Positions 6,270 through 12,143 of a stretch of DNA of 34,976 bases are shown one piece after another (the first letter of the stretch is position 1; the number at the start of each line of letters is the position of its first letter). Made by a program: the position numbers and the translations under genes. Origin of the DNA: a virus; IMG/VR virus record IMGVR_UViG_3300046028_006089, positions 1 to 34,976 of that record. One strand, 5' to 3'. The notes beneath the pieces were generated by a model. It did not search any database. It saw only the letters and a list, made by a program, of their open reading frames with translations, and had not been told where the DNA came from.

Positions 6270-6383
6270 TTTGCATAATAAGATATTTAGATTATAATAG
6301 AATAAGCCGTGAAACCCAAGGTTAGTGGTGAACCTGTAATCTTTTAGACCCCTTCCAGATTGCGAAAACCACCTCTTTAAATA
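6270..6383 (+). ncRNA. promoter with structured 5' leader (about 80 nt)
   Basis: TTGCAT-16 nt-TATAAT gives a start near 6302, but the next ATG is at 6384, making this one of the few long leaders in the region. The leader can fold: AGGTT/AACCT hairpin, AATCT/AGATT hairpin, and a GTGGT/ACCAC closing pair around 6331-6373. A cis-acting RNA (riboswitch-like or autoregulatory) or a small stable RNA would fit. I cannot match it to a known class. Confidence 0.4.
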
Positions 6384-6620
6384 ATGATAACAACCAACCA
6401 AATAAAAGCTATGACAGAAAATGAATTAGCTTATCTTTATTATTGTTTAGATACTGAATGGAATAGTTTAAATATGGGCTATCCTATGAACCTAAATATT
6501 ATGAAAACCTTTAAAAATAATAGTATTCAATATCTTTTAAATAAATATAGTTCCAACTTGACAGACGAAAATAAAAACATTATTATGGATATACTAAATA
6601 AACTAGAAGAATATGTCTGA
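6384..6620 (+). CDS. hypothetical helical protein, 78 aa
   Basis: Helical, Asn/Leu-rich protein (TENELAYLYYCLDTEWNSL) preceded by the structured leader and overlapping the nuclease-like gene by 8 nt. May be regulated together with that gene. Not recognised. Confidence 0.6.
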   Translation: MITTNQIKAMTENELAYLYYCLDTEWNSLNMGYPMNLNIMKTFKNNSIQYLLNKYSSNLTDENKNIIMDILNKLEEYV

Positions 6621-7125
6621 TATAAAAGTTAATTTTGATTATTTTGATCTTTTAAGCATATTAGGTATTGCTGAAAGACGAAATATTATTAAACAAGTAT
6701 ATGGCGTAAAAAGCCAAAGATATGATAAGAATCAAACTGATTTTTTAACTCATATTAATGGAGTAATGGGCGAAGCGGCTGTTGCTAGATTTCTTAATAT
6801 CAAATTAGATAAAAACATTTCACTTAGTGGCGATGATAAAATAAAAGACTTAGTAAAAGATAATAAAACAATTCAAGTAAAAACTAGCATCAAAGAACAA
6901 AATAAGCATTTGCTATTTAATGATAAAAGTTTATTTAAAGCAGACTTAGCGGTTTTTGCTTCGGTTATATCTATCACAGAAACTATTATCCGAGGCTGGA
7001 TTACTAAAGAGGAATTCTTAAATAAAGCAGAACCCAAGGATTTTGGATATGGTCAGAGATGGACAATTCCATTTGACAAATTAAATAATCCAAATAAACT
7101 AAAAGAATACTTTGGAGCAAAATAA
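6613..7125 (+). CDS. predicted PD-(D/E)XK-type nuclease
   Basis: 170 aa. GVMGEAAVARFLNI (Glu54) is followed by KDL...TIQVKTS, in which Asp79 and the Q-V-K motif at 88-90 would form the metal-binding core of a PD-(D/E)XK restriction-endonuclease-like fold. The later stretch KADLAVFASVISI and IRGWI fits the beta strands that follow in such folds. Possible roles are host-DNA breakdown or resolvase/repair. Q in place of D/E in the central motif occurs in some lineages. Activity is an inference from motif order only. Confidence 0.55.
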   Translation: MSDIKVNFDYFDLLSILGIAERRNIIKQVYGVKSQRYDKNQTDFLTHINGVMGEAAVARFLNIKLDKNISLSGDDKIKDLVKDNKTIQVKTSIKEQNKHLLFNDKSLFKADLAVFASVISITETIIRGWITKEEFLNKAEPKDFGYGQRWTIPFDKLNNPNKLKEYFGAK

Positions 7126-7126
7126 T

Positions 7127-7396
7127 ATGAACCAACTATATGCTTATTTGTTTTTGTTTACTTTGATAGTCTCGGCGGCTATTCCTATTATTGGTTATAT
7201 TAGGTCTAAATATTATTATATTGATACAAAGCCTATTCACTATTGGCTAAATAAGAAACAAAAAATAAAGAAAAGATATAAGACTTTTAAGAAGCGAAAT
7301 AAGAAGTATTTGTCTGTAAATAAGATTAATAGAGTAGGATCTTATAATAAATTCAACTATTTAAGAAAGTGTAATAATATATTATGGAAAACATAA
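7127..7396 (+). CDS. membrane-anchored basic protein, 89 aa
   Basis: ATG 7127 comes 1 nt after the nuclease stop. An earlier in-frame TTG at 7112 is less likely. One transmembrane helix (residues 5-27), then a long basic region with many Lys, Arg and Tyr that could touch DNA, RNA or phospholipid. Overlaps the next gene by 13 nt. Confidence 0.55.
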   Translation: MNQLYAYLFLFTLIVSAAIPIIGYIRSKYYYIDTKPIHYWLNKKQKIKKRYKTFKKRNKKYLSVNKINRVGSYNKFNYLRKCNNILWKT

Positions 7397-7629
7397 ATCA
7401 AAGCAATAACGAATCAACTATCTCTGAGCCTTATTCAAATAGACACCTCGAAGATCCAAGAATCAATTTTTTAGAAAAATTAAATTCTATAGAACAAATA
7501 TTAAAAACCGCAGAAGCTAATGAGTCTAATGAAAATAAGAAGAAAGAAATTCAAGAAGCATTATCATTTATAGAACTTAGAAAAACTATAAGAAAACAAA
7601 GAGAAGCTTCAGATCTAAATAATATTTAA
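7384..7629 (+). CDS. helical charged protein, 81 aa
   Basis: Ser/Asn-rich N-terminus, then a probable coiled coil from residue 28 (INFLEKLNSIEQILKTAE and following). Possible scaffold or adaptor. No family recognised. Confidence 0.58.
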   Translation: MENINQSNNESTISEPYSNRHLEDPRINFLEKLNSIEQILKTAEANESNENKKKEIQEALSFIELRKTIRKQREASDLNNI

Positions 7630-7658
7630 TTGACTAAACTAAATAAGTAAAATAAACT
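7630..7658 (+). promoter_or_regulatory. leaderless-type promoter for gene at 7665
   Basis: TTGACT 7630-7635, 17-nt spacer, TAAACT 7653-7658, 6 nt to ATG 7665. Confidence 0.55.
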
Positions 7659-7664
7659 AATCTT

Positions 7665-7835
7665 ATGAACCAAAATAACCTATCGTTAGAAGATTGGAGA
7701 TTAATTCAAGATTGTATTGTAGACAAGATTTTTACTCTTAGAGCCAGAGACAACTTTAGTTACGAAGATGTGGTTGATCAATTGGAAATTGTTCTAGATA
7801 AGATTCGTGTGAAAGGATTAACACCAAGGGTTTAA
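7665..7835 (+). CDS. small helical protein, 56 aa
   Basis: ATG set by the promoter 6 nt upstream. Compact helical sequence (LSLEDWRLIQDCIVDKIF) with a basic C-terminus. Not recognised. Confidence 0.58.
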   Translation: MNQNNLSLEDWRLIQDCIVDKIFTLRARDNFSYEDVVDQLEIVLDKIRVKGLTPRV

Positions 7836-7839
7836 ATAT

Positions 7840-8019
7840 ATGATATCTATTATAACTGAAAAATTAATTGAAAGCTCTGAAATAAGAGTCTTAGGATTAG
7901 CTTTGGTACTTTGGATATCGATGTATAGCACTTATTGGGTATGCGGTAAGTTGTTTGATTATAAGTGTGATATCTTTAATATCTTTAAGAAGAAAAAGAA
8001 AAGTCGCCGTAGGTCTTGA
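7840..8019 (+). CDS. membrane protein with very basic tail, 59 aa
   Basis: One transmembrane helix (VLGLALVLWISMYSTYWV) and a C-terminal KKKKKSRRRS tail. Starts 4 nt after the previous stop. Its TGA (8017-8019) lies inside the -35 box of the next promoter. Confidence 0.55.
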   Translation: MISIITEKLIESSEIRVLGLALVLWISMYSTYWVCGKLFDYKCDIFNIFKKKKKSRRRS

Positions 8020-8043
8020 CTAGGTTTTAGTTTGTGGTATGCT
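8016..8043 (+). promoter_or_regulatory. leaderless promoter for DUF6878-like gene
   Basis: TTGACT 8016-8021, 16-nt spacer, TATGCT 8038-8043, 6 nt to ATG 8050. It decides the start: an in-frame TTG at 8032 lies between the -35 and -10 and would not be transcribed. Confidence 0.75.
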
Positions 8044-8049
8044 CTTCTT

Positions 8050-8550
8050 ATGAGCAAATCCAAAAAAATTAAATTACCAAAGATGGACGACATCTATCAA
8101 AAGATCGCAGAAGAGCGTTTAACTAAAGGCGAAGCAGTCAAGCGTAATGCAAAAGCATTATTTGATTTCTTGCAAGAATCAAGAATATCTACTATCAATG
8201 CAACATTTGATGGTTGTGGCGATAGTGGACAGATCAATAATGTAGAGTATCTTGACCATAGGGGCAAAGATATGACTACTCCAGTTGGCGAAGTTCCTAA
8301 TTCACGACTAGAAGCTGGATACCAGTGGAACGATAAGAAGAAGAAGATGGAAGAAATGCCTCCTCGCCAAGGTTGTGTTGAAGAGCTTGTTCACGAGATA
8401 TGCTATGATAAGTTAGGTTCAAAGCATATGGGTTGGGAGATCAACGAAGGTTCCTACGGCACATTCAGCTTTGATGTTCTTAATCGCAAGATTAGTCTTG
8501 AGTTTAATGAGCGTATCGAAAGCGTGAATACTACCGAGGAAACATTCTAA
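8050..8550 (+). CDS. DUF6878-like protein
   Basis: 166 aa. After a basic N-terminus and a helix, the sequence ATFDGCGDSGQI, then EINEGSYGTFSFDVLNRKI and EFNERIES, matches my recollection of the DUF6878 pattern (D-G-x-G-D-S-G near the start of the domain and G-x-F-D-V near its end). The family occurs in bacteria, plasmids and phages without known activity. It is leaderless and joined (TAATG) to the DUF6915-like gene, so the two are probably made together. G/C-richer codon use than genes to the left. Confidence 0.7.
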   Translation: MSKSKKIKLPKMDDIYQKIAEERLTKGEAVKRNAKALFDFLQESRISTINATFDGCGDSGQINNVEYLDHRGKDMTTPVGEVPNSRLEAGYQWNDKKKKMEEMPPRQGCVEELVHEICYDKLGSKHMGWEINEGSYGTFSFDVLNRKISLEFNERIESVNTTEETF

Positions 8551-8900
8551 TGGCTAATCCTTACCATCATTCTGTATCTTCAGCAAAGAAATGGGGAGGA
8601 ACGCCCGAAGATTATCAGAAGATTCACGATTGGTTCGATGAATCAAAGATGATGATGGCAGACTTTAGACATCGTGCGTTGCGTCATCACGCCGAGGGCA
8701 TCTTTATGTGTGAGAGGATATTTGGTCACACGATCACATTATCCAACGGCAAAAAGATTCCTACTCGCTGGATTGGCGAACAGCACGTTATTGAAGATTT
8801 GGGTCGTATTCCTTCGATGCAAGACTGGTTCAAACATATTATGCCCGAAAGTTGGATGGGCAAAACCAAGAAACTTGACATCGAACTAGAATTGGTCTAA
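8550..8900 (+). CDS. DUF6915-like protein
   Basis: 116 aa. The N-terminus NPYHHSVSSAKKWGGTPEDY, the block DFRHRALRHHAEGIFMCERI and the ending RWIGEQHVIEDLGRIPSMQDW match the highly conserved DUF6915 pattern. Conserved His, Arg, Asp and Glu suggest an enzyme or metal site, but no function is established that I know of. Its start overlaps the stop of the DUF6878-like gene (TAATG). Start and length both fit the family. Confidence 0.8.
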   Translation: MANPYHHSVSSAKKWGGTPEDYQKIHDWFDESKMMMADFRHRALRHHAEGIFMCERIFGHTITLSNGKKIPTRWIGEQHVIEDLGRIPSMQDWFKHIMPESWMGKTKKLDIELELV

Positions 8901-8930
8901 AGTAGACAAAGATTTGTTGTGTGAGGTGAT

Positions 8931-8995
8931 GGTGAGGTCATCGGTGGTCGCTTCCGTAATAAGCGAATCGTTTGGGGGTATCGTAAACCCTCGCC
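8931..8995 (+). ncRNA. tRNA-like fold before tRNA-Asn
   Basis: GGTGAGG (8931-8937) pairs with CCTCGCC (8989-8995), a 7-bp acceptor-like stem. CGCTT/AAGCG closes a 7-nt loop containing GTA, and GTTTG/TAAAC forms a third stem. There is no proper D-arm, position 33 is C instead of T, and the third loop lacks TTC, so it is not a normal tRNA. It could be a decayed tRNA-Tyr, a mimic, or part of the leader of the adjacent tRNA. A T5 run follows. Confidence 0.3.
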
Positions 8996-9000
8996 GTTTT

Positions 9001-9072
9001 TGCCTAATAGCTCAATGGTAGAGCGTACCGCTGTTAACGGTATGGTTATAGGTTCGAGTCCTATTTAGGCAG
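9001..9072 (+). tRNA. tRNA-Asn (GTT)
   Basis: TGCCTAA/TTAGGCA acceptor stem, GCTC/GAGC D-stem, TACCG/CGGTA anticodon stem with loop CTGTTAA (anticodon GTT), ATAGG/CCTAT T-stem with loop TTCGAGT. Discriminator G. CCA is not encoded. Confidence 0.93.
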
Positions 9073-9124
9073 AATAAAAAATATTTGTTCTACAAAATAT
9101 TGTATTTGATGTATAATAGGTTGT

Positions 9125-9277
9125 ATGAGCAAAAAACAATTCGAGGAGAACTTAAACTATGGCGATTGCAATAATATTTTCTGTTTTTTCGGTAATCTTT
9201 TGGAGGGCGTGTGCGAGGGAGTAGAAAATACTATTATAGAAACTAAAAAGATAGTTGACAAGTCTCTAAAAAAATAA
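9125..9277 (+). CDS. small protein, 50 aa
   Basis: ATG 9125 is 7 nt after TATAAT (9112-9117), so again probably leaderless, though the -35 is weak. Cys/Phe-rich middle (YGDCNNIFCFFGNLLEGVCEG) and an amphipathic helix at the end. Its last codons contain the -35 of the structured RNA that follows. A second frame nested inside it is listed separately. Function unknown. Confidence 0.5.
   Translation: MSKKQFEENLNYGDCNNIFCFFGNLLEGVCEGVENTIIETKKIVDKSLKK
9159..9224 (+). CDS. possible nested membrane micropeptide, 21 aa
   Basis: In the +1 frame within the 9125 gene: GAGGAGA at 9143-9149, then ATG 9159 and a 21-residue hydrophobic peptide (MAIAIIFSVFSVIFW plus a basic end). It has a far better ribosome site than its host frame. 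Either could be the true product, or both. Confidence 0.3.
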   Translation: MAIAIIFSVFSVIFWRACARE

Positions 9278-9283
9278 TAATAT
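9255..9283 (+). promoter_or_regulatory. promoter of the structured RNA
   Basis: TTGACA 9255-9260, 17-nt spacer, TAATAT 9278-9283. The predicted start (about 9290) is the first base of a long-range stem, and no start codon follows at the usual 6 nt. Confidence 0.6.
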
Positions 9284-9289
9284 ATATAG

Positions 9290-9637
9290 ATACAGGGCAA
9301 ACTCTCGGGTGCGAGAGGATGTAATGAAAGATATGTTGAGGTTGATCTCTTGATGGTCTTTCGTTCCCTGTATGTTCTTTGATATCAATGGGGGCTTAAT
9401 TAAAGGGTTATCCAACCCAAACCAAGGAATAACATCGCCTCGTAATTGGCGAGCCGTGGATTGTCCCTCAAGAGAAAATGGTTGAACTAACCGAATCACT
9501 ATGGCGAGTCTAATCCTTTCGGGGCTCGATGCGTGTTAGGACGCTGAAATCCTAGTGGAAAGTTTTCCGCATTAGATCACAGATTGGATGTTGTTGCAAA
9601 GCGGAACCCTGCTACAGCCATATATCCTGTGAGCGTT
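9290..9637 (+). ncRNA. large structured non-coding RNA, class unknown
   Basis: About 350 nt without a plausible gene but dense in complementary segments: ATACAGGG 9290-9297 with CCCTGTAT 9366-9373, enclosing CTCTCG/CGAGAG (9302-9317) and GAAAGA/TCTTTC; GGGTT/AACCC near 9405-9417; CGCC/GGCG near 9437-9450; CGAGCC/GGCTCG near 9450-9528; GGTT/AACC near 9480-9492; a three-way junction with ATGC/GCAT, TAGGA/TCCTA and GGAAA/TTTCC (9529-9573); and TCACA/TGTGA (9577-9632). It ends in a T6 run. It does not match tmRNA, RNase P RNA or 6S RNA as I know them. Being close to a phage tRNA recalls other large phage RNAs. Confidence 0.6.
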
Positions 9638-9642
9638 TTTTG

Positions 9643-9897
9643 GTGTCGCCGAAACCATATTTTTTTATTTTGAGATATAAATTATACGACATAATCTACA
9701 AGCAACCAAATGGTATTATTAATGGTGTTTTACCAAATACTATTTATGTTGATTTAAGTAAATATCAAGCGGACAAAGGCTTTGGCAATTTGAATTGTAG
9801 GGGTGGTCAAGCAATAAAAGATGTCACAGGATTCGAATGTGAAAGCTTCAAAGCATCATTGATAAGTCGTTATCCTGGAACAGATCATAGAGATTGA
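9643..9897 (+). CDS. hypothetical protein, 84 aa
   Basis: Start GTG 9643 is uncertain (TTG 9640 also in frame), with no clear ribosome site. Hydrophobic/aromatic N-terminus, then GIINGVLPNTIYVDLSKY and a C-terminal part with Gly, Cys and His (LNCRGGQAIKDVTGFECE). Its TGA lies in the next -35 box. Not recognised. Confidence 0.5.
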   Translation: MSPKPYFFILRYKLYDIIYKQPNGIINGVLPNTIYVDLSKYQADKGFGNLNCRGGQAIKDVTGFECESFKASLISRYPGTDHRD

Positions 9898-9921
9898 CAA
9901 AATATAAATTTACCATATATT
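9894..9921 (+). promoter_or_regulatory. leaderless promoter for gene at 9928
   Basis: TTGACA 9894-9899 (contains the upstream TGA), 16-nt spacer, TATATT 9916-9921, 6 nt to ATG 9928. Confidence 0.75.
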
Positions 9922-9927
9922 AATTGA

Positions 9928-10194
9928 ATGACTAAAACATTCAAGATTGGCGAGTATGCTGTTGGAGGAAAGATCAAGGTATCTATTCCTAAAACCTTAA
10001 CTACTATTAAAATAGATGTGCTTGATAGCAATTACGGCACAGGCAAATTGGTTAATCAATATATCTATTATAGCTTTGATAGGATTAGGATTGAGCGTGA
10101 CCTTTGGCAGATTACTACTACTTATTATACTGATATGATTACTAGCTGGATTAACAAGAACTGGAAAGTAGAATTAATTAAAAATAGTATTTGA
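9928..10194 (+). CDS. hypothetical protein, 88 aa
   Basis: Beta-rich N-terminal half (FKIGEYAVGGKIKVSI, LTTIKIDVLD) and an aromatic helix at the end. Single-gene leaderless unit. Not recognised. Confidence 0.6.
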   Translation: MTKTFKIGEYAVGGKIKVSIPKTLTTIKIDVLDSNYGTGKLVNQYIYYSFDRIRIERDLWQITTTYYTDMITSWINKNWKVELIKNSI

Positions 10195-10218
10195 CTATAT
10201 TAAAAAATACATTATAGT
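10191..10218 (+). promoter_or_regulatory. leaderless promoter for gene at 10225
   Basis: TTGACT 10191-10196 (contains the upstream TGA), 16-nt spacer, TATAGT 10213-10218, 6 nt to ATG 10225. Confidence 0.75.
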
Positions 10219-10224
10219 AGACCT

Positions 10225-10437
10225 ATGAGCGACACCTTAAAAAAATATACCATAACAATTCAACGAAACCAAATTGCCGAGGCTGAAATCGAAGTCGAGG
10301 CAGAGAGCCAAGGAGAAGCAGAAGAGATGGCCCTTAACAGGGCAGAAGATTGTGATGCTAACTTCGAGGAAGTGGATTATAACTTTGATATTATTCACAT
10401 TGAAACCGATGAGGACGAAGAAGATGAAAACAGCTAG
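10225..10437 (+). CDS. DpnD/PcfM-like small acidic protein
   Basis: 70 aa. KYTITIQRNQIAEAEIEVEA followed by a Glu/Ala helix is the beta-beta-alpha layout of the DpnD/PcfM-type small domain. The end is very acidic (TDEDEEDENS). The 41-aa product at 11065 has a shortened form of the same pattern. Family members are found near plasmid, phage and restriction genes, with unclear function. Leaderless. Its end overlaps the start of the next gene. Confidence 0.55.
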   Translation: MSDTLKKYTITIQRNQIAEAEIEVEAESQGEAEEMALNRAEDCDANFEEVDYNFDIIHIETDEDEEDENS

Positions 10438-10684
10438 AACTACCGAAGATATTATCAATAAAATCTATGATAGAATTGGTAGATGCACACAAGAAATTGA
10501 TAAGAAGTCAGCATGGCAAACCAAGATGTTACTTGGAATTCCTTTGGGCGAAAACGAAAAGCAGGAAGAGCCAAAAGAATTAGAAGCAGTAGTTAACGAA
10601 TTAGAAGATATTATAGATTGGATTGAAGGCAACGAGCCTAGAGAGGGTAGTCTATGGACTTCCGAGGAGTGGGCAAATGATTAA
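10424..10684 (+). CDS. acidic helical protein, 86 aa
   Basis: ATG 10424 lies inside the end of the previous gene, with the purine run GAGGACGAAGAAG upstream acting as ribosome site. Helical, charged (EELEAVVNELEDIIDWIEG-like middle), no motif. Coupled at its 3' end to a membrane peptide. Confidence 0.58.
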   Translation: MKTARTTEDIINKIYDRIGRCTQEIDKKSAWQTKMLLGIPLGENEKQEEPKELEAVVNELEDIIDWIEGNEPREGSLWTSEEWAND

Positions 10685-10757
10685 AATTATTACTGATATT
10701 CTTATGTTAATTGCATTTGGCTTTGTTATTGTAGGATTAATATTGCCGTTTGTATGA
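10677..10757 (+). CDS. membrane peptide, 26 aa
   Basis: Starts 8 nt before the upstream stop. One hydrophobic helix (DILMLIAFGFVIVGLILPF). Its TGA overlaps the next ATG, so two such peptides are made in tandem. Confidence 0.45.
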   Translation: MIKIITDILMLIAFGFVIVGLILPFV

Positions 10758-10831
10758 TCACAGGAGACACAATAGTTGCCTTTCTTATCATAACTTTCAC
10801 GGCTATTTATATTTATCTTAATCATTATTGA
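10754..10831 (+). CDS. membrane peptide, 25 aa
   Basis: ATGA overlap at 10754. Hydrophobic helix (TIVAFLIITFTAIYIYL). The stop (10829-10831) is inside the next -35 box, TTGACA. Same tandem arrangement as the peptides at 5181-5332. Confidence 0.45.
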   Translation: MITGDTIVAFLIITFTAIYIYLNHY

Positions 10832-10855
10832 CAAAAATAGAATTTAATATAAGCT
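10828..10855 (+). promoter_or_regulatory. leaderless promoter for gene at 10862
   Basis: TTGACA 10828-10833, 16-nt spacer, TAAGCT 10850-10855, 6 nt to ATG 10862. Confidence 0.7.
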
Positions 10856-10861
10856 AAATAG

Positions 10862-11065
10862 ATGCACTACACTATTCAAAAAGTCATAAATAGAAACCCT
10901 TATTTATTTGGCGGCGGTTACGAGCGTGGGGAGTATCTTGGCAAGCCAGTCTACATGGCTAAATATGATGGATGTCATCCCATAGAAACACTATATTTCC
11001 CTAAATTAAAAGAATGCAAAGCTTGGTTAAATAAAATAAAAGCTACTTATACTAGGGTTAAATAA
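10862..11065 (+). CDS. hypothetical basic protein, 67 aa
   Basis: Small alpha/beta protein (MHYTIQKVINRNPYLFGGG) with aromatic core and basic C-terminus. Leaderless. Its TAA overlaps the ATG of the next gene. Unrecognised. Confidence 0.6.
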   Translation: MHYTIQKVINRNPYLFGGGYERGEYLGKPVYMAKYDGCHPIETLYFPKLKECKAWLNKIKATYTRVK

Positions 11066-11190
11066 TGAAATACATTATACAAGTCACCAAATCTTGCTCT
11101 GCGACTCTTGAAGTAGAAGCAGAAACATTAGAGGAAGCAAAAGAGAAAGCTGATTATCTTAAATATAATATGAATTTAGATTGGAAATAA
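11065..11190 (+). CDS. short DpnD/PcfM-like protein, 41 aa
   Basis: TAATG overlap. YIIQVTKSCSATLEVEAE plus a Glu/Ala helix repeats the beta-beta-alpha pattern of the protein at 10225, in shorter form. Confidence 0.5.
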   Translation: MKYIIQVTKSCSATLEVEAETLEEAKEKADYLKYNMNLDWK

Positions 11191-11217
11191 CTATTGACTA
11201 AATAATAAATAGATGAT

Positions 11218-11274
11218 ATGGAAATACTAATACCTATTATTATTGGACTTATTATTGCAATAAAAGCCCCTTGA
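11218..11274 (+). CDS. membrane micropeptide, 18 aa
   Basis: ATG 11218 to TGA 11272-11274, residues MEILIPIIIGLIIAIKAP. TTGACT at 11194 lies upstream but the -10 match is poor. Its TGA lies in the next -35 box, a feature shared with accepted genes. May be real but is at the size limit. Confidence 0.35.
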   Translation: MEILIPIIIGLIIAIKAP

Positions 11275-11298
11275 CATAGAATTAATTTGTATTATAGT
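11271..11298 (+). promoter_or_regulatory. leaderless promoter for gene at 11305
   Basis: TTGACA 11271-11276, 16-nt spacer, TATAGT 11293-11298, 6 nt to ATG 11305. The -10 lies inside any longer version of the frame, so 11305 is the start. Confidence 0.8.
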
Positions 11299-11304
11299 TA
11301 TCCT

Positions 11305-11481
11305 ATGACCATAAACACATTTTACAAAACACACTGGAAGGACACATATTTAATTGTTCAAGAGCTTAAGGCTCGTATAATATCATTAGATAAGTTCAAC
11401 AATCCTAAAGCGGTTCAAGTTAAAGAAGATCTCAAAGATTTACTATGCTGGATAACAGATAATCAAGTAGAATTTAATTGA
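11305..11481 (+). CDS. small helical protein, 58 aa
   Basis: Helical, mixed charge (THWKDTYLIVQELKARI). Start fixed by the promoter. Unrecognised. Confidence 0.6.
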   Translation: MTINTFYKTHWKDTYLIVQELKARIISLDKFNNPKAVQVKEDLKDLLCWITDNQVEFN

Positions 11482-11505
11482 CACTAAATTAATTTGTATT
11501 ATTAT
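11478..11505 (+). promoter_or_regulatory. leaderless promoter for metalloprotease-like gene
   Basis: TTGACA 11478-11483 (contains the upstream TGA), 16-nt spacer, TATTAT 11500-11505, 7 nt to ATG 11513. The spacer resembles that of the preceding promoter (ATTAATTTGTAT in both), suggesting duplication. Confidence 0.75.
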
Positions 11506-11512
11506 TGAGTTT

Positions 11513-11965
11513 ATGAAGCTCATTAATACTACCTCATATTGCTCTGATAAACTAAAAGAAATTATTAAATGGTGTCTCCCTCAAGGATTGCACCTTAAAG
11601 ATATTAGAAAAATAGATTTTGGTAATACTAAATTAGGTTGGCATGGTAGGGCTTGGTATAGTGGTCGTGTGCATATTGGAGTTCCAGCTTATTCTAAGTA
11701 TGTTAAACCATATATTAGTGGAGGCGAGAGGGGATATTTACCTCTTAAAACATATAATTGGGAAGAGTCTTTGGTTGATATTATAGCCCATGAAGTAAGA
11801 CACCTATGGCAATATAAAAAGAATAAATTTTATCATGGTATTAAAAAGATAAGAAAATACAACATGGGAACTAAAGCTAAATTAAGTGAAGTAGATGCTA
11901 CATTATATGCTATAAGGAAAGTAAGAGAGTATAGAAAGAGTAATATTAAATTTCAATTGACATAA
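11513..11965 (+). CDS. HExxH metalloprotease-like protein
   Basis: 150 aa. HEVRH at residues 93-97 supplies two zinc-binding His and the catalytic Glu; SEVDATLYA around Glu126 is the likely third ligand, as in gluzincin-type small zinc peptidases. No signal peptide, so cytoplasmic. Substrate unknown: phage versions may cut host or virion proteins, or may be degenerate domains bound to other roles. Leaderless unit, and the last gene before the repeat-rich region. Confidence 0.6.
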   Translation: MKLINTTSYCSDKLKEIIKWCLPQGLHLKDIRKIDFGNTKLGWHGRAWYSGRVHIGVPAYSKYVKPYISGGERGYLPLKTYNWEESLVDIIAHEVRHLWQYKKNKFYHGIKKIRKYNMGTKAKLSEVDATLYAIRKVREYRKSNIKFQLT

Positions 11966-12037
11966 GTTGTTGATTATTATATAGTTAGGGCGGCGGGCTC
12001 CCCGCGCGCGCAAGTCGTTGATAATCAAGGTGTTACG
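11962..12037 (+). repeat. composite palindrome repeat, copy a
   Basis: Left palindrome (degenerate) 11962-11987, GC-rich hairpin core 11988-12010 (GCGGGCTCCCCGC can pair with itself), right palindrome 12011-12037 beginning CAAGTCGTTGATAATCAAG. First copy of a repeat found only between 11.96 and 22.95 kb. Confidence 0.8.
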
Positions 12038-12109
12038 TATGATAGTATTTATTTTTAACAGGATAGGCAACCCGCTGGCTAGCAGTATCTTATGAGATGA
12101 AAAAAGTTC

Positions 12110-12137
12110 TTGTCACAAGTTAAAAGTATGGTATGAT
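12110..12137 (+). promoter_or_regulatory. leaderless promoter for DUF932 gene
   Basis: TTGTCA 12110-12115, 16-nt spacer, TATGAT 12132-12137, 6 nt to ATG 12144. Confidence 0.75.
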
Positions 12138-12143
12138 TATTTT

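Noticed and set aside
8032-8049. TTG 8032 as the start of the DUF6878-like gene
   Set aside because: It lies between the -35 and -10 boxes. ATG 8050, 6 nt after the -10, fits the pattern of neighbouring genes.
9290-9637. tmRNA, RNase P RNA or group I intron
   Set aside because: None of the conserved elements I know for these classes (tmRNA acceptor and tag frame, RNase P GAGGAAAGTCC, intron core P/Q/R/S) is present.
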